NCBI GenBank assembly: GCA_014825775.1
Contig: MVAQ01000210.1
Span: forward strand, 1-38,855
Direction of reading: 5' to 3'
Source: Krasilnikovozyma curviuscula
Taxonomy: Eukaryota > Basidiomycota > Tremellomycetes > Cystofilobasidiales > Mrakiaceae
DNA length: 38,855 bases
In this document: one piece after another, positions 1-12,300 of the stretch
Position numbering within the stretch: the stretch's first letter is position 1
Layout of the letters: the number at the start of each line of letters is the position of its first letter
The notes under the pieces: model-generated
Databases searched by the model: none
The model's input: only the letters and a program-made list of their open reading frames with translations
What the model was told of the DNA's origin: nothing
Position numbers and translations under genes: made by a program

Positions 1-44
1 TAAAAAAAAAAAAAAAAAAAAGGAAAAAAAAAAAAAAAAAAGGG
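1..44. repeat. A-rich homopolymer tract at window edge
   Basis: Two runs of 20 and 18 adenines are separated by GG and followed by GGG. This may be a natural poly(A) tract, the tail of a retroelement lying to the left, or sequence next to an assembly problem. Nothing else at the edge distinguishes these. Confidence 0.6.
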
Positions 45-554
45 ACCCGTACAAATCGACGGGGAAGAAGCATTCGACATCAAGATGCAAAACTCAATGA
101 AAGATACTCTCAATTCGTTATCACACGTCAGAGTAGGACACCTATGTCGCCCTCTACTACATCGTTTGATTGGCAACTTTTCGTCAATAATTCTTCCCAA
201 AGCTTCATCAGTGCATGGCGTGGTGGATGACAGTGGAGGGGAATATCCTCAGGTAGAAGAGCGTGGTTGTAAAGAGAGACGAAAGAGGATCAATGAAATT
301 AACGGAGCTCAGCCAGAAATTGTGAGATTTCTTTCAGTAGTCGCGAAACGGGGAAAGAAAGTAAACAAAGCCGGTAGTGGGTCAGGTCAAATTACAATCT
401 TCAAACCTAGCAATCCACATACCTTGCTATTTAGAAATATCTTCCTTAAGAAAATGTGTCCGTTTAAAACGACACATGCTTGAACTAGGTCAGTTTAGGT
501 TAGACGTGCTTGTTTTTAAAAATCATTTCATACACTCGTTCCCGACTTTGAGAA

Positions 555-1433
555 TTGTGCACCGGTGCCCTTTCTTTTGCATCGTCGCTCTCCCCCAACT
601 GCTTTACTTCTCACACTCAAAAGGATCCAACTTTCTCTCTTGAACAAGCTTGTATCTTGCAGAAAAACGACGGGCTGCTATCGGTGGGCAACATCTGCTT
701 CGAAGTGACCCGAGCCAAGATGCCAGGTGAGATTTGCGAGGTTCTGTTGAAAAGACTCTTGACGTATACAGGTTCAAGCACATCATCATTCGAGTTGTTT
801 CGAAACCTGTCGGTCTTTCTCCTTCCCTTCATTCTTTGAATTCTTTGACATTGATTCATCTCCCTGCATGCAACCATGCAATATCTGTAAACGACCTGAA
901 AGTTGGAGTGACATGTTCTCATCTAATCAGATTAGAAGCTACGAGATACAATACGCTAGTGGATCATCACTTTTCTTGGTGAGTTTGCATTTAAAAGTAT
1001 CGGCTGATCTTTCTCGTGTAGAAACTTTCGTTTCATCGTTTATCTCAGATATGGCTGTCTACAGCACCCCTTTCTTTGCCTTGACAGACCTAGCTTTCTT
1101 AATCGCTTTCCGAGCCATGATGGCTCTTCAAAAGAACGAGAAATGACACTCTTCCATCTCACGCAGCTTTCTATTGTATCGCTTACTAGATTTTGATCCT
1201 CAGCATTCTCACCGGCGACAAACCTGGGAGTATGACGATGGATCTATTGCCTACTACACCAAAGATCCTCAAATGCAGACTCAACGGGTCAGCAGTTGGA
1301 TTTAGTTGGGATTGGTAGGGTTGTATTTTTTGTCAAAGGATGATCGCGTCAGGCTGAAGATAAGTATGGAGGTGTGAGTAGGGCTAATGGGGAAGAAAGA
1401 GATGTGGAAGGAATTCAAGAAGCATCTGAATGA
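555..1433 (+). CDS. Possible multi-exon gene, structure unresolved, unknown function
   Basis: Several stretches read like exons, but I could not join them all. One piece around 600-730 ends at a good donor at 731. With phase-correct introns it can run into a piece around 772-800 and another around 900-980, which contains SSNQIRSYEIQYASGSS. The open frame also runs on to a stop at 1144-1146 through a hydrophobic stretch (PFFALTDLAFLIAFRAMMAL). A further coding-like piece at about 1166-1290 (contains TWEYDDGSIAYYTKDPQ) can splice across a GTCAGC..TCAG intron to an acidic tail ending at TGA 1431-1433. No family is recognised. It could be one gene, two genes or a decayed gene, and the start is unknown. 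The span is only an envelope. Confidence 0.25.
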
Positions 1434-1974
1434 GCATCTCAGAAGAGAAGAGCGAAAGAGAGGAAGTGGGAGCTGAAGGAATTGAGGGACAGATATGGTC
1501 TCTTTGTTTACATATTAATTCTGTGGGAAGAATCAAAGAGTTTTTTTGACTTGAAAATTATGGTCGGTATATGAAAAAAAGCTTGAAGAATTTCCTAGTC
1601 TCTCTCTCTCCCGTTCCTCTAGAGATTGAGGTCAATGCGAAACCACTATCAAAAATGCTTGTTTTTTTGAGCCTGCGACTGACCCTCAAGCAGAGACGAC
1701 GTTTAGCCCAACGCAACTTACAAGCAGATTTCTTTCGTCGTTCCTGTGAACCCAAGCTTTTCAAACTCAGTGCTACCCGTGCTCTGACTGTGATTCTAGT
1801 GAAAGAAGAGGAAAAAGCACGTTCTCCTTGGAACTGGCCCTCAAGTTGTGGCGCGCAGCGCGACGCTCCTCCTCGTAGAACCTCCGTCCCTCTGATGATC
1901 CATCCCAACGCAATCCAATCCAATCCGTTCTTCCGCCCACGATTAATCCATTGTCCCAAGTGATATACACCCTG
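1434..1974. other. Intergenic region upstream of the Bqt4-like gene
   Basis: Both strands have open frames here (about 1558-1963) that overlap each other antisense, and neither shows a domain, splice pattern or convincing composition. I read it as the 3' flank of the left gene plus the promoter and 5' leader of the gene starting at 1975. No clear TATA box was seen. Confidence 0.4.
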
Positions 1975-3592
1975 ATGGCTCCAGTCTCCAGGCCAGCTCT
2001 CCCTTTAACTCTCTTGAACCCTCACCTCGCTGAAAGTGAGCCGCTCGTCCCTATGCACGCTTTGTTTTTGTTTCGTTTTGCAGCTGCCTGACCTGCTTTA
2101 ACCCGTGCTCTTTCGAAGTTCCAGTGGAGAATGCCACTGTCAAGTACCAGACGATCGTCAGGGAGGGTCACGAGATCGTTGTAGGAAGGGTCAAGGTCCC
2201 AACAGTGAGCCGTTCTTTCCCTCAACCAAAAAACATTCCTCAACGGGTGATTGGGAACCTTGTCCACTGACTTGATCGCCATGTTATTTATATCTCACTT
2301 CGTTCGCGATCGCTTGTCTTCCTCTCTGGCTTGGATTCGAACTTTGTTGCTTCAACCAGAACGACAACGGGCACGCCTTCATCCTCAGACGATATGATAC
2401 TGGAGCCTTTTCCCTCACCACCATGTTCAAGGCATGCTTCCCAGGCTCATCTGATGAAGATGAGAGGAGAGAATCCGACTGGGTGTGTACGGACCAGCCT
2501 TGTTGGGTGATGTTGTTGTACTGACGTGGCGTTTGTTTCTTTTGTCTTCTTCCGCCCCATTCCCGACGTGTTTGCTCTACCATTGTATAGGTCAAAGCTA
2601 CATTTGATAACTCTGGTGCCAACGGTGGCAAACACTCCGAAGCTGTGAGACTCGCTGGAAGCTGGTATGTTTATCGAAGTCCTTTGAATTGAACGACGCT
2701 TGTGAATCTGAGCTTAGACTCCTCTACTTATGTGCACATCAGGGTCACTCCAGAGATTGCACTTTCCATTTCCAAAGACTACGGTATCGAAGATCTTATC
2801 AACGTCAGTATCTTCTCGCTTCCTTGAGCTCCTATCACGGCTCATTCTGACCTCTACCGGTTGCTCTTCTCAGGCCCTAGCTACTGCTAGGCCTGATCCA
2901 TCCGTTGCTTATCGTAAATCTCAACGATCCCAAGCTGCATCAGATGCCTCCCCAGCCCGGCTTGCACCCACTTCGAAGACCCTGGCTGTTCCATCCGAAA
3001 CAGCATCGCCTGCTTCCAAACGGACGCGAACTTCACCTTCCGTCTCTCCACGCGTGACCCGCCGATCTCCACTTGGAAAGTCAACCGCCGCATCTCCTTC
3101 CACTGCCAAGAAAGATCCATCAGCTACCCTTGCGGCCGATCAGGCCAAGTTGGAAACCTTGTCGCATACCATCAGCGATGCAGACCGACAGATTCAAGAA
3201 GCTAAGGATCTTGTCAAGAACCTGAAATCTAAAGTCGCTGCGGAACAAATTAAAGAAGAGACGGGTGTTGTCGATATCTCTGACGCAGAGAAGCGAGGAA
3301 CAAAGAGGAATTCGCAGCACATCAAGGAGGAAGTCGCCGACTTGGATAGGCAAAAAAGTGAAGGTGGCCCAGAGGTTGTGGGCGCTGCCGTGGAGAGAGC
3401 TATTGCCTCCAACTCTAGGGCGAGAAGCAATGTGGTCAGGGTGGCTCAGACTACCGCTTGGGGTGCTGTTCTATTTGCAGTAGGGGTTGGCGCAACGTGA
3501 GTTTGCCTTGATTCCTCTTTCTCAATTGTGTTATTGTTGACGACATTCTGCGTTGGTGCAGTACCTACCTTCCTCGATTTTTCGGCCTGTAA
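1975..3592 (+). CDS. bqt4: Bqt4-like APSES/KilA-N domain protein with C-terminal membrane anchor
   Basis: Seven exons keep phase: 1975-2035, 2119-2204, 2360-2482, 2591-2664, 2743-2813, 2874-3496 and 3562-3592, about 356 residues. Residues 18-140 form an APSES-like DNA-binding fold. Motifs include GHEIVVGRVKVPT, then RRYDTGAFSLTTMFKACFP, then a W-V-K-A-T-F-D segment and GSWVTPEIALSISKDYGIEDLIN. A Ser/Pro/Lys-rich linker and a Glu/Lys-rich probable coiled coil follow. One hydrophobic helix near the end (TTAWGAVLFAVGVGATTYLP) is the only membrane segment. This is the architecture of fission-yeast Bqt4, an inner nuclear membrane protein that tethers telomeres to the envelope. The family match is strong; telomere tethering here is inferred. 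The first intron ends at an AAG acceptor at 2116-2118, because the nearer CAG gives an immediate stop. Confidence 0.85.
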
Positions 3593-4121
3593 ACCTGCCC
3601 ATGTCCACCGCTATACCCCGCTCCATATCTCTTCTTATCCCCAATTTCAAAGCACCACCAACCAAATGCCTAGACTGGCACCTTCTTTGGAGATCCCTTC
3701 CATTGTGGAAGCAAACGGTCGAAGAACACATCATCAATATCTCCCATCTGTCCCCCTTGCCCGTTTCATCCACGGTTCTCCCTCCTTTTGAGTTTACTAG
3801 ACACCGCCATCCCCTTATTGTTGTGTGTGGTCAAATACCCTATCTTTTTCTTCCCTCATCTTTCAAGTCATCTGGTTGGAGGTTGTTCTTGCTTTCATCA
3901 ATACAAGAATGTATTTCTTTGTGTTACATTTTATTTAAGCGTCTTGCTGTACACATCTGATCAAATGCCTCCTCACCGTATCGGCTTCTTTGCAGGATTT
4001 AGGGTCAAAAGTTCAGGTTTATAAAGTGCAAGTGGTATAAGCAGTGTATTGAATTGGTATGGAGAAATACTGGGTATAGTAGACACGCATCCAGCACCAG
4101 AGTAACTTTTCATCAAAATTC
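3593..4121. other. Intergenic region between convergent genes
   Basis: It lies between the stop of the Bqt4-like gene and the stop of the convergent HMG-box gene. Open frames on both strands are short, pyrimidine-rich and without recognisable domains. It probably holds the two 3' untranslated regions. Confidence 0.5.
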
Positions 4122-5856
4122 CTAATCTTCCTTTCCTGAGTTGTCAATGGATGGTGTTGACGAAGCAGTAAAGCTTCCTCTAGCCAAACGTTCTTTCGCT
4201 TCTTTGCGTGCTTCATACGACTTTTTCGCTATCGCAGTGAACTCCTATCATCACACGGCACGTTCAAATGAATCAGATCGATACTTAAAAAACCTAAACT
4301 GATGAAAATAGATTCTCACCTCTTTCAGCTCATCTGATAACGTCTCCCAAAGCATCTTCTTGTCGGCGGATGCCTTCGAATACACTTCTATCTCATAATT
4401 GGGATCCTCTGCTTTCTTGATGTTCTCCTGTTCCAAAAAGTTCTCCATCATTATTGTCCTGGTCACGATATTATTAAAAATTTGTGATACAGATCAGCTA
4501 ATAGTTGACGGAAGAATGAGTAAGAATTGTTGCGTACAACTTCTGCTTCGCTCTTGGCACGTTTGGATGAAAGTTTTTGGACAGTAAAGTTGTTTTCTGA
4601 GGCTTTGGATTGAGTTCTTGAGCCTGCTGATGCCACACCTGTCGGCGATAAAATACAAAACGTAACGAGAAACCAGGAGTAAGCAAACATAGTAAATTAC
4701 AACCGCTGACATATGCAGGGAGTAACACTCACAAGTCTTTTTTGTGAACCCATTCCTTTCCATGCCTCCCTAATTTCTTGAAGTTTGAGAGGAGGCAACG
4801 AGTGGGATGGTGGGTCTTGGTAGTAATTTCTAAACTGGTTGAAGCCGCTGGACTTGGACCGAAATTTGCCTAAAACAGGCGTTAATGGGGAGGTTAACAA
4901 TCGCCAGATCAGAAAAGATACATGACAATGTGTACGGACCTTGACCAGTGGGACCAAAGACAGGGAACCTTTTGTCGAGCAACAAGCAGATCTCTCGGAT
5001 GCCTTCGATATCTTCGTACGCCAAAGATTTCTGCCAGGTGACCAGATCTTGACGATGTTGCCTCCATAATAAGTTGTGCTGCCTGAGTCGTTCCTGTATG
5101 ATGAGGATGAGACACGCAGACACGACTAAGTAAGAGAGAGAGCAACAGCACTAGATGAGGAATAAAGGAATTACTGACAGCCTTCTCCTCCTCTGGTGCT
5201 TCCTTATACTTCTTCCTCGCATTCTGAGTGATTTGCTTGAAAATCTCAGGCCAGTTTCCTTCCCTAGCGTCTCCCGTCTGTTTCTGGTCCAACTGTTGAT
5301 TTATGTCAGATTCTTCCTCCTCGTGCTCGTCGGAATTGCTCGAGTGGCTTTCTTTGTATTCCATATGAGCTTGTCTGAGTGCGAATGTGAAGGGACTGGG
5401 TGGTTGTTTGGCTGGAGTAATAACGAAAAGAGAAAGAATCAGGTCTGGTGTTAACAGCAGGTGAGGTAAGAAAACTAGAGACAAGAACAACTCACGTAGT
5501 GAATCTACCGCACAGGGTGGGTCAGAGGAATTGACAGACATCAGTCATTGTCTTGTCGACGCAAGGAGACAGGACGACCCACAGTATGCGTCCCAGGGCA
5601 GACCAGGGTATCGTTTCCTGAGCGATGATGTCCTCAACAGTTTGGGGGCACGGTCAGACGACGATTCATCGTATTGATCTGACGCTGTGCTGCTGAATGT
5701 TCTACTGCAGTTGAGCCCTCTGCTGAGCGGTAAGGAGGGCGAATTCCATCTAGAAAGGGACGAAGTAGACGGCGAGGAGAGGCTGGCTACTGTAGGCTGA
5801 AGGTGAACATGGCCTGTCACCTGTAAGCTGAGTTTTACCACGTAGCATCTCAGCAT
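4122..5856 (-). CDS. Probable mitochondrial HMG-box DNA-binding protein (Abf2/TFAM-like)
   Basis: Seven exons give about 376 residues. The start at 5856 opens a basic, Ser/Arg-rich N-terminus without acidic residues (MLRCYVVKLSLQ, later CSRTFSST), typical of a mitochondrial presequence. Exons 2-3 carry a divergent HMG-box pattern: PPSPFTFALRQAHMEYKESH, an acidic insertion, NWPEIFKQITQNARKKYKEA, then LWRQHRQDLVTWQKSL. A second box-like block covers about residues 221-350 and ends KKMLWETLSDELKEEFTAIA followed by KKSYEARKEAKERL. Two boxes behind a presequence match mitochondrial nucleoid packaging factors of the Abf2/TFAM type, but the boxes are weak and the function is inferred. The 172-nt intron after exon 1 (5582-5411) could instead hold a 9-nt microexon, since both options keep phase. 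It converges with the Bqt4-like gene. Confidence 0.55.
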
Positions 5857-6310
5857 CCCCCTGAGCTCTTTGGATGTGGTGTTCCCCGCCTTTTCACCGT
5901 TTGGAGGTTGATACAAACATTTGAAGAGCAGCATCAGAGAGACACAAACATCTGGGTTGTTTCGAATGAATTTCATAAAAAGAAACACAATCTCTCTTTC
6001 ATCAAAAGTGTACGCTGCTGTTTTTTCTTCTGTCACAGCATAGATATCGATTGAGAGAAAATAAAATCAATTTCCATCGCAGCGGCGCCACAGTTGGTAA
6101 ACAAAACCGTACACCTGGTCACGTCTTGCTTGTTTACTATGGGAGTGAAAAATAGATAGCAGTAGAAGGCATTTACAAGTTTAACAAACCGAGAAGCAAC
6201 ACCCCAGAAGTTTAGTAGTTGGAAGTCGTCAAAGAAAGGTTACGACCAGTGTTTCTATGTATTGATGCAAAAATATGTTGGTGGTTATTACTATCTACAA
6301 GATCTTCTCC
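5857..6310. other. Intergenic region, no gene seen
   Basis: It separates the start of the HMG-box gene from the stop of the ABC transporter gene. An in-frame ATG at 6036 would extend the HMG protein by 60 residues, but that extension contains acidic residues and would spoil the mitochondrial presequence, so I treat it as leader sequence. Confidence 0.5.
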
Positions 6311-9300
6311 TTAAGATCGAATCATTTTTATTTTCAAGAAGATGAACGCAATCACTCGCCAGCCAATGGCTGCTCCTAGCGTTATGACGACAAGTTTACC
6401 TGAAACAAGCTGGTCAGTAGATGGTACAAATTGGATCTCTGCAATTGGGTACATGCGCACCTGTACTCAAGTCGTGGAACTTGTAGAGAGCAAGAAGTTC
6501 TGATCCATTCTGAGCAACACACTCTCCGGACTGGACAGATGCTGGGTCGCAGTTAAAAACTAGGCCAACAGCTTCGTTGATAAATTGAAGTTTACCAGCG
6601 GCCTAGAAGGTCAACAATTAACAAATGGTTTCAATTCTCAAATATAAATAGAGACAGGAAGAAAAGGCCTACCTTGATAGGAGAACACCAAGCGATCGCA
6701 GCCAACCAATTCGGGACACTCAACGAGATCATTCCCGATATTTGTACCAAGACTGAAAGCACTGTCGCTGCTAGGGCTACTGCGATACCTAGCTGAGGGA
6801 AGTTGGTTGCAAATATCATAGCGATAGATTCTCCAAAGTTTTGTAGTGCAAAAATGGTCGCGGTGAACTGGAAAGATTACGCAAGTTACTAGTATGAGTA
6901 TCAAGTCGCAGATTACTGGTTTCAAAAAACTTACCTCCAGGAAAATGCGAGGTTTCGATTGCAGACCTACACCGAGATTCATCACCAAAGCATATAAGAA
7001 GGAGCTAGCAATTTGCATTGGCAACTCGAAGCAGGTATAGCCGACGATGAAAACCCAGGCGGAGTATGCAGCGCTGGAATGGTACTCTTGGAGATAAAGG
7101 TTAAGATCTCCAGGGAAGAGTGCGACACCGTTCAAAAGGCCCACAAAGGCGATCTGTTGTGTTGAAGACGGTGTGAGACAATCAAAGCGGAGAAGGAAAC
7201 CCAAGGCAGACATACAGTGTTCGTGTTTTCCAAAGTAACTCCAATTCTGTCTTGAGCTCCAGAGGGACCTTTTGTAATCTAAAGAGATGGGTGGAGAAGT
7301 GAGCGGCATACTGTAACTGATTGAAAATAATGCTCTTTTACTCTCTGATAGAACAACAAGAAAAGCAGTCCGAGGAAAGGTGCTTGGAGGAGGCGATTGA
7401 AGAAGACATCTTTCTGACGCCAACAATTCTTGACGTTGCGTTGAAGAATGACCGGTAAAGCGACGATAGGTGAGCCATAGCGAACTTCGCGAGCCTTGAA
7501 GGTAAGCCTCCTCTTTCCGTCGATGCCGGTCGTCATTCTGGGAAGACGCAATGAATCCGTGAAAGAAGAGAAAGAACCTCTTCGCTGTCGATCTGGGAAT
7601 GATGGTTTCTTCAGGGATGACACAAAAGATTCTTCAGATGGGTCATCGAAAGGGTCGGTGAAGCTGACTGAAGACCCGTTGCGCCGTCCGTACGCGCTTG
7701 AAACCACGAAAGAACGAATCAACCTGTTAACTCGGTTCGTGGATTCTTCTGCATATTCTTCTCTTGGGTCGACTGAAACCATATCCAAAACATGATCGGC
7801 TGGGTTGGAGTAGGTGGTGGGAAGAGGGAGGCCCATGGAATCAAAGTAAGGCGTCTACAACGATAAATCACGCCTCAGTTGGCGTTATGAGAGTAAGGGT
7901 AGAATAAAATACTCACAAGTTGCTTTGTTGGTCCGAAGTAGACTGCCTTTCCCCCTTTCGCCAAGACGAGGAAGTTATCGATGAGTTCAACTATATCCGA
8001 GCGAGGTTGACTTTGAGGACAAAGGCATCAGTTTGAGATTATTGCCAAGTAATTCAAGTCTGAAGAGCATGGCTTACTGGATAGTGACAATAACAGTGCG
8101 ACCAGTTCTTGCGATCTTTGACAGACACTCCATCACACTATTTGCCGTGAAAGAATCTAGTCCGGTGGTAGGCTCTGAGAAAGAAGTAAAAGGTTTCAGT
8201 ACTGGATTGATGTAACACCAAGGAGATTAAAACTCGCCATCACAGAAGAGAATAGATGGATCGTTCAAGAGCTGCTCAGCGAGACTGAGACGACGCTTCT
8301 GTCCTCCACTTATCCCTTTGACCAAAGCACCACCTACCATCACATTGGAGCACGACTGGAGGTTCAACATCTCAATTACCTGCTCAACTCTCTCCAGCTT
8401 GGATTTCCTGGACATCGGCGCTGGAAGCCTGAGTAAACTTGAGTACTGCAAGCTTTCACGAACAGTGAGACCAGAGAGGTGGTGATCATCGAACTGAGCA
8501 ACAAAGCCAATCTTGTCAAATTGTTCTTGAGTGCCAGGTACACCGTTGAATAAGATTCCACCATCGACTACGAACTTGGCGTTCAAACCAGGGTTTAGCT
8601 TGCGATGAGCGAGTACTTGAAGGAGAGTACTCTTGCCAGCACCTGAGAAATCAATATTTGTCAGCTACGAAGACAAGAGCATTAAAGAGCAGGGAAATCG
8701 GCTTACCTGATGGACCTACGATTGCTGTAACTTCACCAGCAACAAAGGTTCCAGAGAGACTCGACAAAATGTTCCGACTTCTTCCTTTGCTAACCAGTGT
8801 GAGACCAAGATCACCCATTTCAACGGTGACTTGAGTTCTTGGAATCTCCATCGCGCTGGAGTTGAACGAAGAATCATCCGTTTCCTTGATCTTGACGTTG
8901 CTGGCGTGTTTTACCCCACCAGGATGGTAAAGCTGAAGGAAGAGAGCTCCCACAGTGTATTCACTGTGTTAAAACGTGGTTGGTCAGATAAGATTTTCAA
9001 AAGCCAAACGGGCAACAAAAGTTGCGTACGCAACAATAATCCCAATCAGAGCAAGGAACCAGACCATGATTGTGGTTTCAGGGTTGAAGTTGAGGGAGTT
9101 CAGCACGGCATCTCCAGTGCATTGAGGAGCGGAGCAGTCGAATGTTCTGTTGTGGAATTGAGAGGTAGACAAGATTCGGAAAGAGTAGTGAAAGTTGGAC
9201 AGCCACTTGATCCAAGCGACGTAGTTTGGGGGATCGGTTAACAAGAATCCAGCACTCATAGAGCAGAACAAACCTTCAAAGGAAATAGGTAAGCTTAAAG

Positions 9301-12300
9301 TTTTGAAAGTAGTATAATATGCCCTTGAAGTACTGACTGAATGCAGAACAAATGATAGAAGCCAGAGCGAAAGATCTTTGCACAGAACCTGCCACAAATG
9401 CCATACCAACAGTCGTAATCTGCACCAAAATCGCATCTGCAATGAAGATGAAGAAGTTGACCACGAAAGGATCTCGTCTCATGTTGGACACTGAAGGGAA
9501 AGTCAGGAACATACCAACACACCAATTAAACTCTTAAATGAAGAGAACAGAGAACTCACTAAGATAAAGCATGATGGCGTAAAGCAGAGCTGGCAGAGAC
9601 ATTGGAAGGAGCTGACTGGTGAACTCAGATACTACGAACGGCACGACAGCGTAGAGTCCATCCTCTCTATCTTGATCGAACTGAACCAGAGAAGCACATT
9701 GCTGATAGATCCAGTAGACTTGACCCAGATAAATGAAAGCACCCTGTCATTTGCGGTTGATGTCAGCAATGTTCAATGAAGCAAAGCGAGTGCGATTTGA
9801 AAGAGAGAGCAGCTTACCATCGCTTGGAAGCAAAGCGCCTTCAAGGATTGTATATCTGTCGGACTGTCTTCTTTGAGCATAAAGAAGGAGAATCCCATGA
9901 CAAGACCTAACAACATATTACAATCTACATGGTTAGCGTTCCTGTGGACCGGAAAAAGCCGCCATGAAACTTACCAGCAATGACAGCTTGAGCAAAAAGG
10001 CCCACAATGACGGGCCAATTTCGGAGTACATTGAGATTCTTATAGCATGAAAGAAGAGTTAGGTTAGAGACGAAAACCTCATTTAATTCTGATGTGGGGA
10101 GATGCTCACAGCTCTTCTTAACAAGATGACCGTTTGTTTGAACATCCCAGGTCTCTTGCCTTCAACATTCCCACTCTCCTCATCAGCAAATGACATGGTG
10201 CTCAGTCTTCTCGACCGTTCGGCGCGATCGTCAAAAGAATTTCTTCTTTCGTCGTCCGACTCAACTTCTTTCTGCCCCTCCGCTTTCCAAGTCGACACTA
10301 GTTTCCCCACCCTTTCTTCCGAGTCGGGTTCGCGTTCTTCAATGGTACTAATGTCGATCAGCCAATCCAAGGGATTGACACCTTCAGAGAGCTTGAAACC
10401 TTGTTCGGCGAACCAATTAATGCTCATGTCTGTTCGACCAGAGTAGACTACGTCTCCTTTGGAGAGTAAGAGGAGACGGTCAAAAAGGGTAAAAGCCTCA
10501 GATCGAGGAGCATGAATAGTGAGGATAATGCTTCGGTCTCGGTGAGCCAGAGATTGAAGCGTAAGAAGAAGTTGATGGGAGGTAAAGGCGTCCACTGGAA
10601 AATATCGAGAATATCAGTAAATGGCTTTAGAGCTGAGAATCAGAGATGAAGATTTACACCCTGACGTCGGCTCATCGACTGATAAATGAAAAAGGGTTAG
10701 TTTACCATACCATTATAGAGGAGATTCATCTGGGCGAGGACTCACGAACGAGGATACTAGGCAACGCAACCATCACACACGCAATGCTCAGCCTTCTCAT
10801 CTCACCACCTGAGATACCTTTCCTTCCCGAGTTACCACCTCCAACTATTGTGTTCTTACAATCCCTCAAGCCAAGTTCGTCGATGGTCTGTATGACGATG
10901 AGCTCTCGCATCTCAGACGAGATGTGAGAAGGAAGACGAAGCGCTGCTGCAAACGATAGCGTTTCCAAAACTGTGAAGAGAACAAAGGAAAGAAGAAGTC
11001 AAGTTGATGTCAGCTTGAACCCCTGAAATTAACTGACGGCGTCAAAATCGGAAATAGGAGAACGGAAGTACTTCACGCACCGGTAAGATATGGGAGGAGG
11101 TTATCGCTTTGCCTTACAAAACCCAACACGCTTCTCCCAGCACGAGTTTTTCTCGTTCCTTTCCTCTTCTTTACTGGAACGGTTAGACCACCGGGCAGTT
11201 GAGTCGAGTCGATGGACTTGGTGATATCGATTAGTCCAGAGGAGATAGGGCTGCATTGAAAGATAAAACAGAAAGAATACTCAGTAGATTTATCGCAAGA
11301 CAAGAAAGAAAGAAAGAAGTCTACAACTCACAGACCTCCAAGTCGACCAGCAATCGCATTGAGCAAAGTTGTTTTACCGCTTCCAGAACCACCAATGCTA
11401 GAATTAACCGATCAGGTCAGATTGATAAAAGAAGAAAAGTTTGAGTAAATGAAGGGAGAAAACAGGGGTTCAGTAATTGGGATCACAACAAGTCGGAGTC
11501 TGGCTTGGCGAGGCAGTCAAAATTTAACAGATGGTTGGTGGGAGACTCACATTGCTAAAACTTCACCACTCCTCACGACCCCATTCACGTTTCTGATAAT
11601 CGTTTTACTCTTGTCAGCCCCCTCCTTTTGACGATACGACGGTAGGTCGATGTCAACCTGAGAGAGCGACGCATGGTGCTTTGTATCGCTCTTTCGTCGG
11701 AGCGGGTTTTGCGTTTTGGATTTAAGTTGGGAGAACAGAGATGCTTGGGTTGTCGACTTAGGGACGGACACAGTAAGGTTCTTGATAGTGAGGTCATACG
11801 GTGTTGGAGCTGGGAGAGAGAGAAGAGCCGAGACGGGTCGAGAGGCGACTGAAAAACCTGAGGTGTTTGGGTTCTGGGTAAGACGGGGTTTGGGTAAGCC
11901 CATCATGGTCTCCGTTTCTGATATTTCAGGTGAAGACCCAGGACTTCCGTTGTGGCTGTTGTTGAGGCCAAAATCTGGGAGAGTGCTCTCGTCACCTCTG
12001 TTGGGGTCGCTGCCAGGGCGGTACGAGTTCCTAAACGACACACTGGGCGCGGTGAGGTGGGATGACTGACTGATGCTGGTATTGAGAAACCGTCTGCCTT
12101 CTCCGTACTCGACATTCTGAGGCGCTTCAGATGTGACGGAGAAGAGAGATTCCACTTCAGATGTCGAGCGTTTGTATGCGCCGAAGGACCGGCTACTACT
12201 ATCCTGAGGTGACTTCAAGGGCTCTTGAGATTGAGATTGGGGCTGGAAACTCATGCTGCTGCCGGTTGAAGAGCTTCGACGGTGTCTTCTTCCCCTATAC

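Noticed and set aside
1558..1963. Overlapping antisense frames of about 130 codons on both strands
   Set aside because: Low-complexity, arginine-rich translations without splice signals; chance frames in a promoter region.
8035..8085. Apparent loss of the H-loop histidine (TIQ) in NBD2 of the ABC transporter
   Set aside because: Splicing CA|GTAAGC..CAAAG|T restores CAT, giving TIHQPRSD, so the histidine is present.
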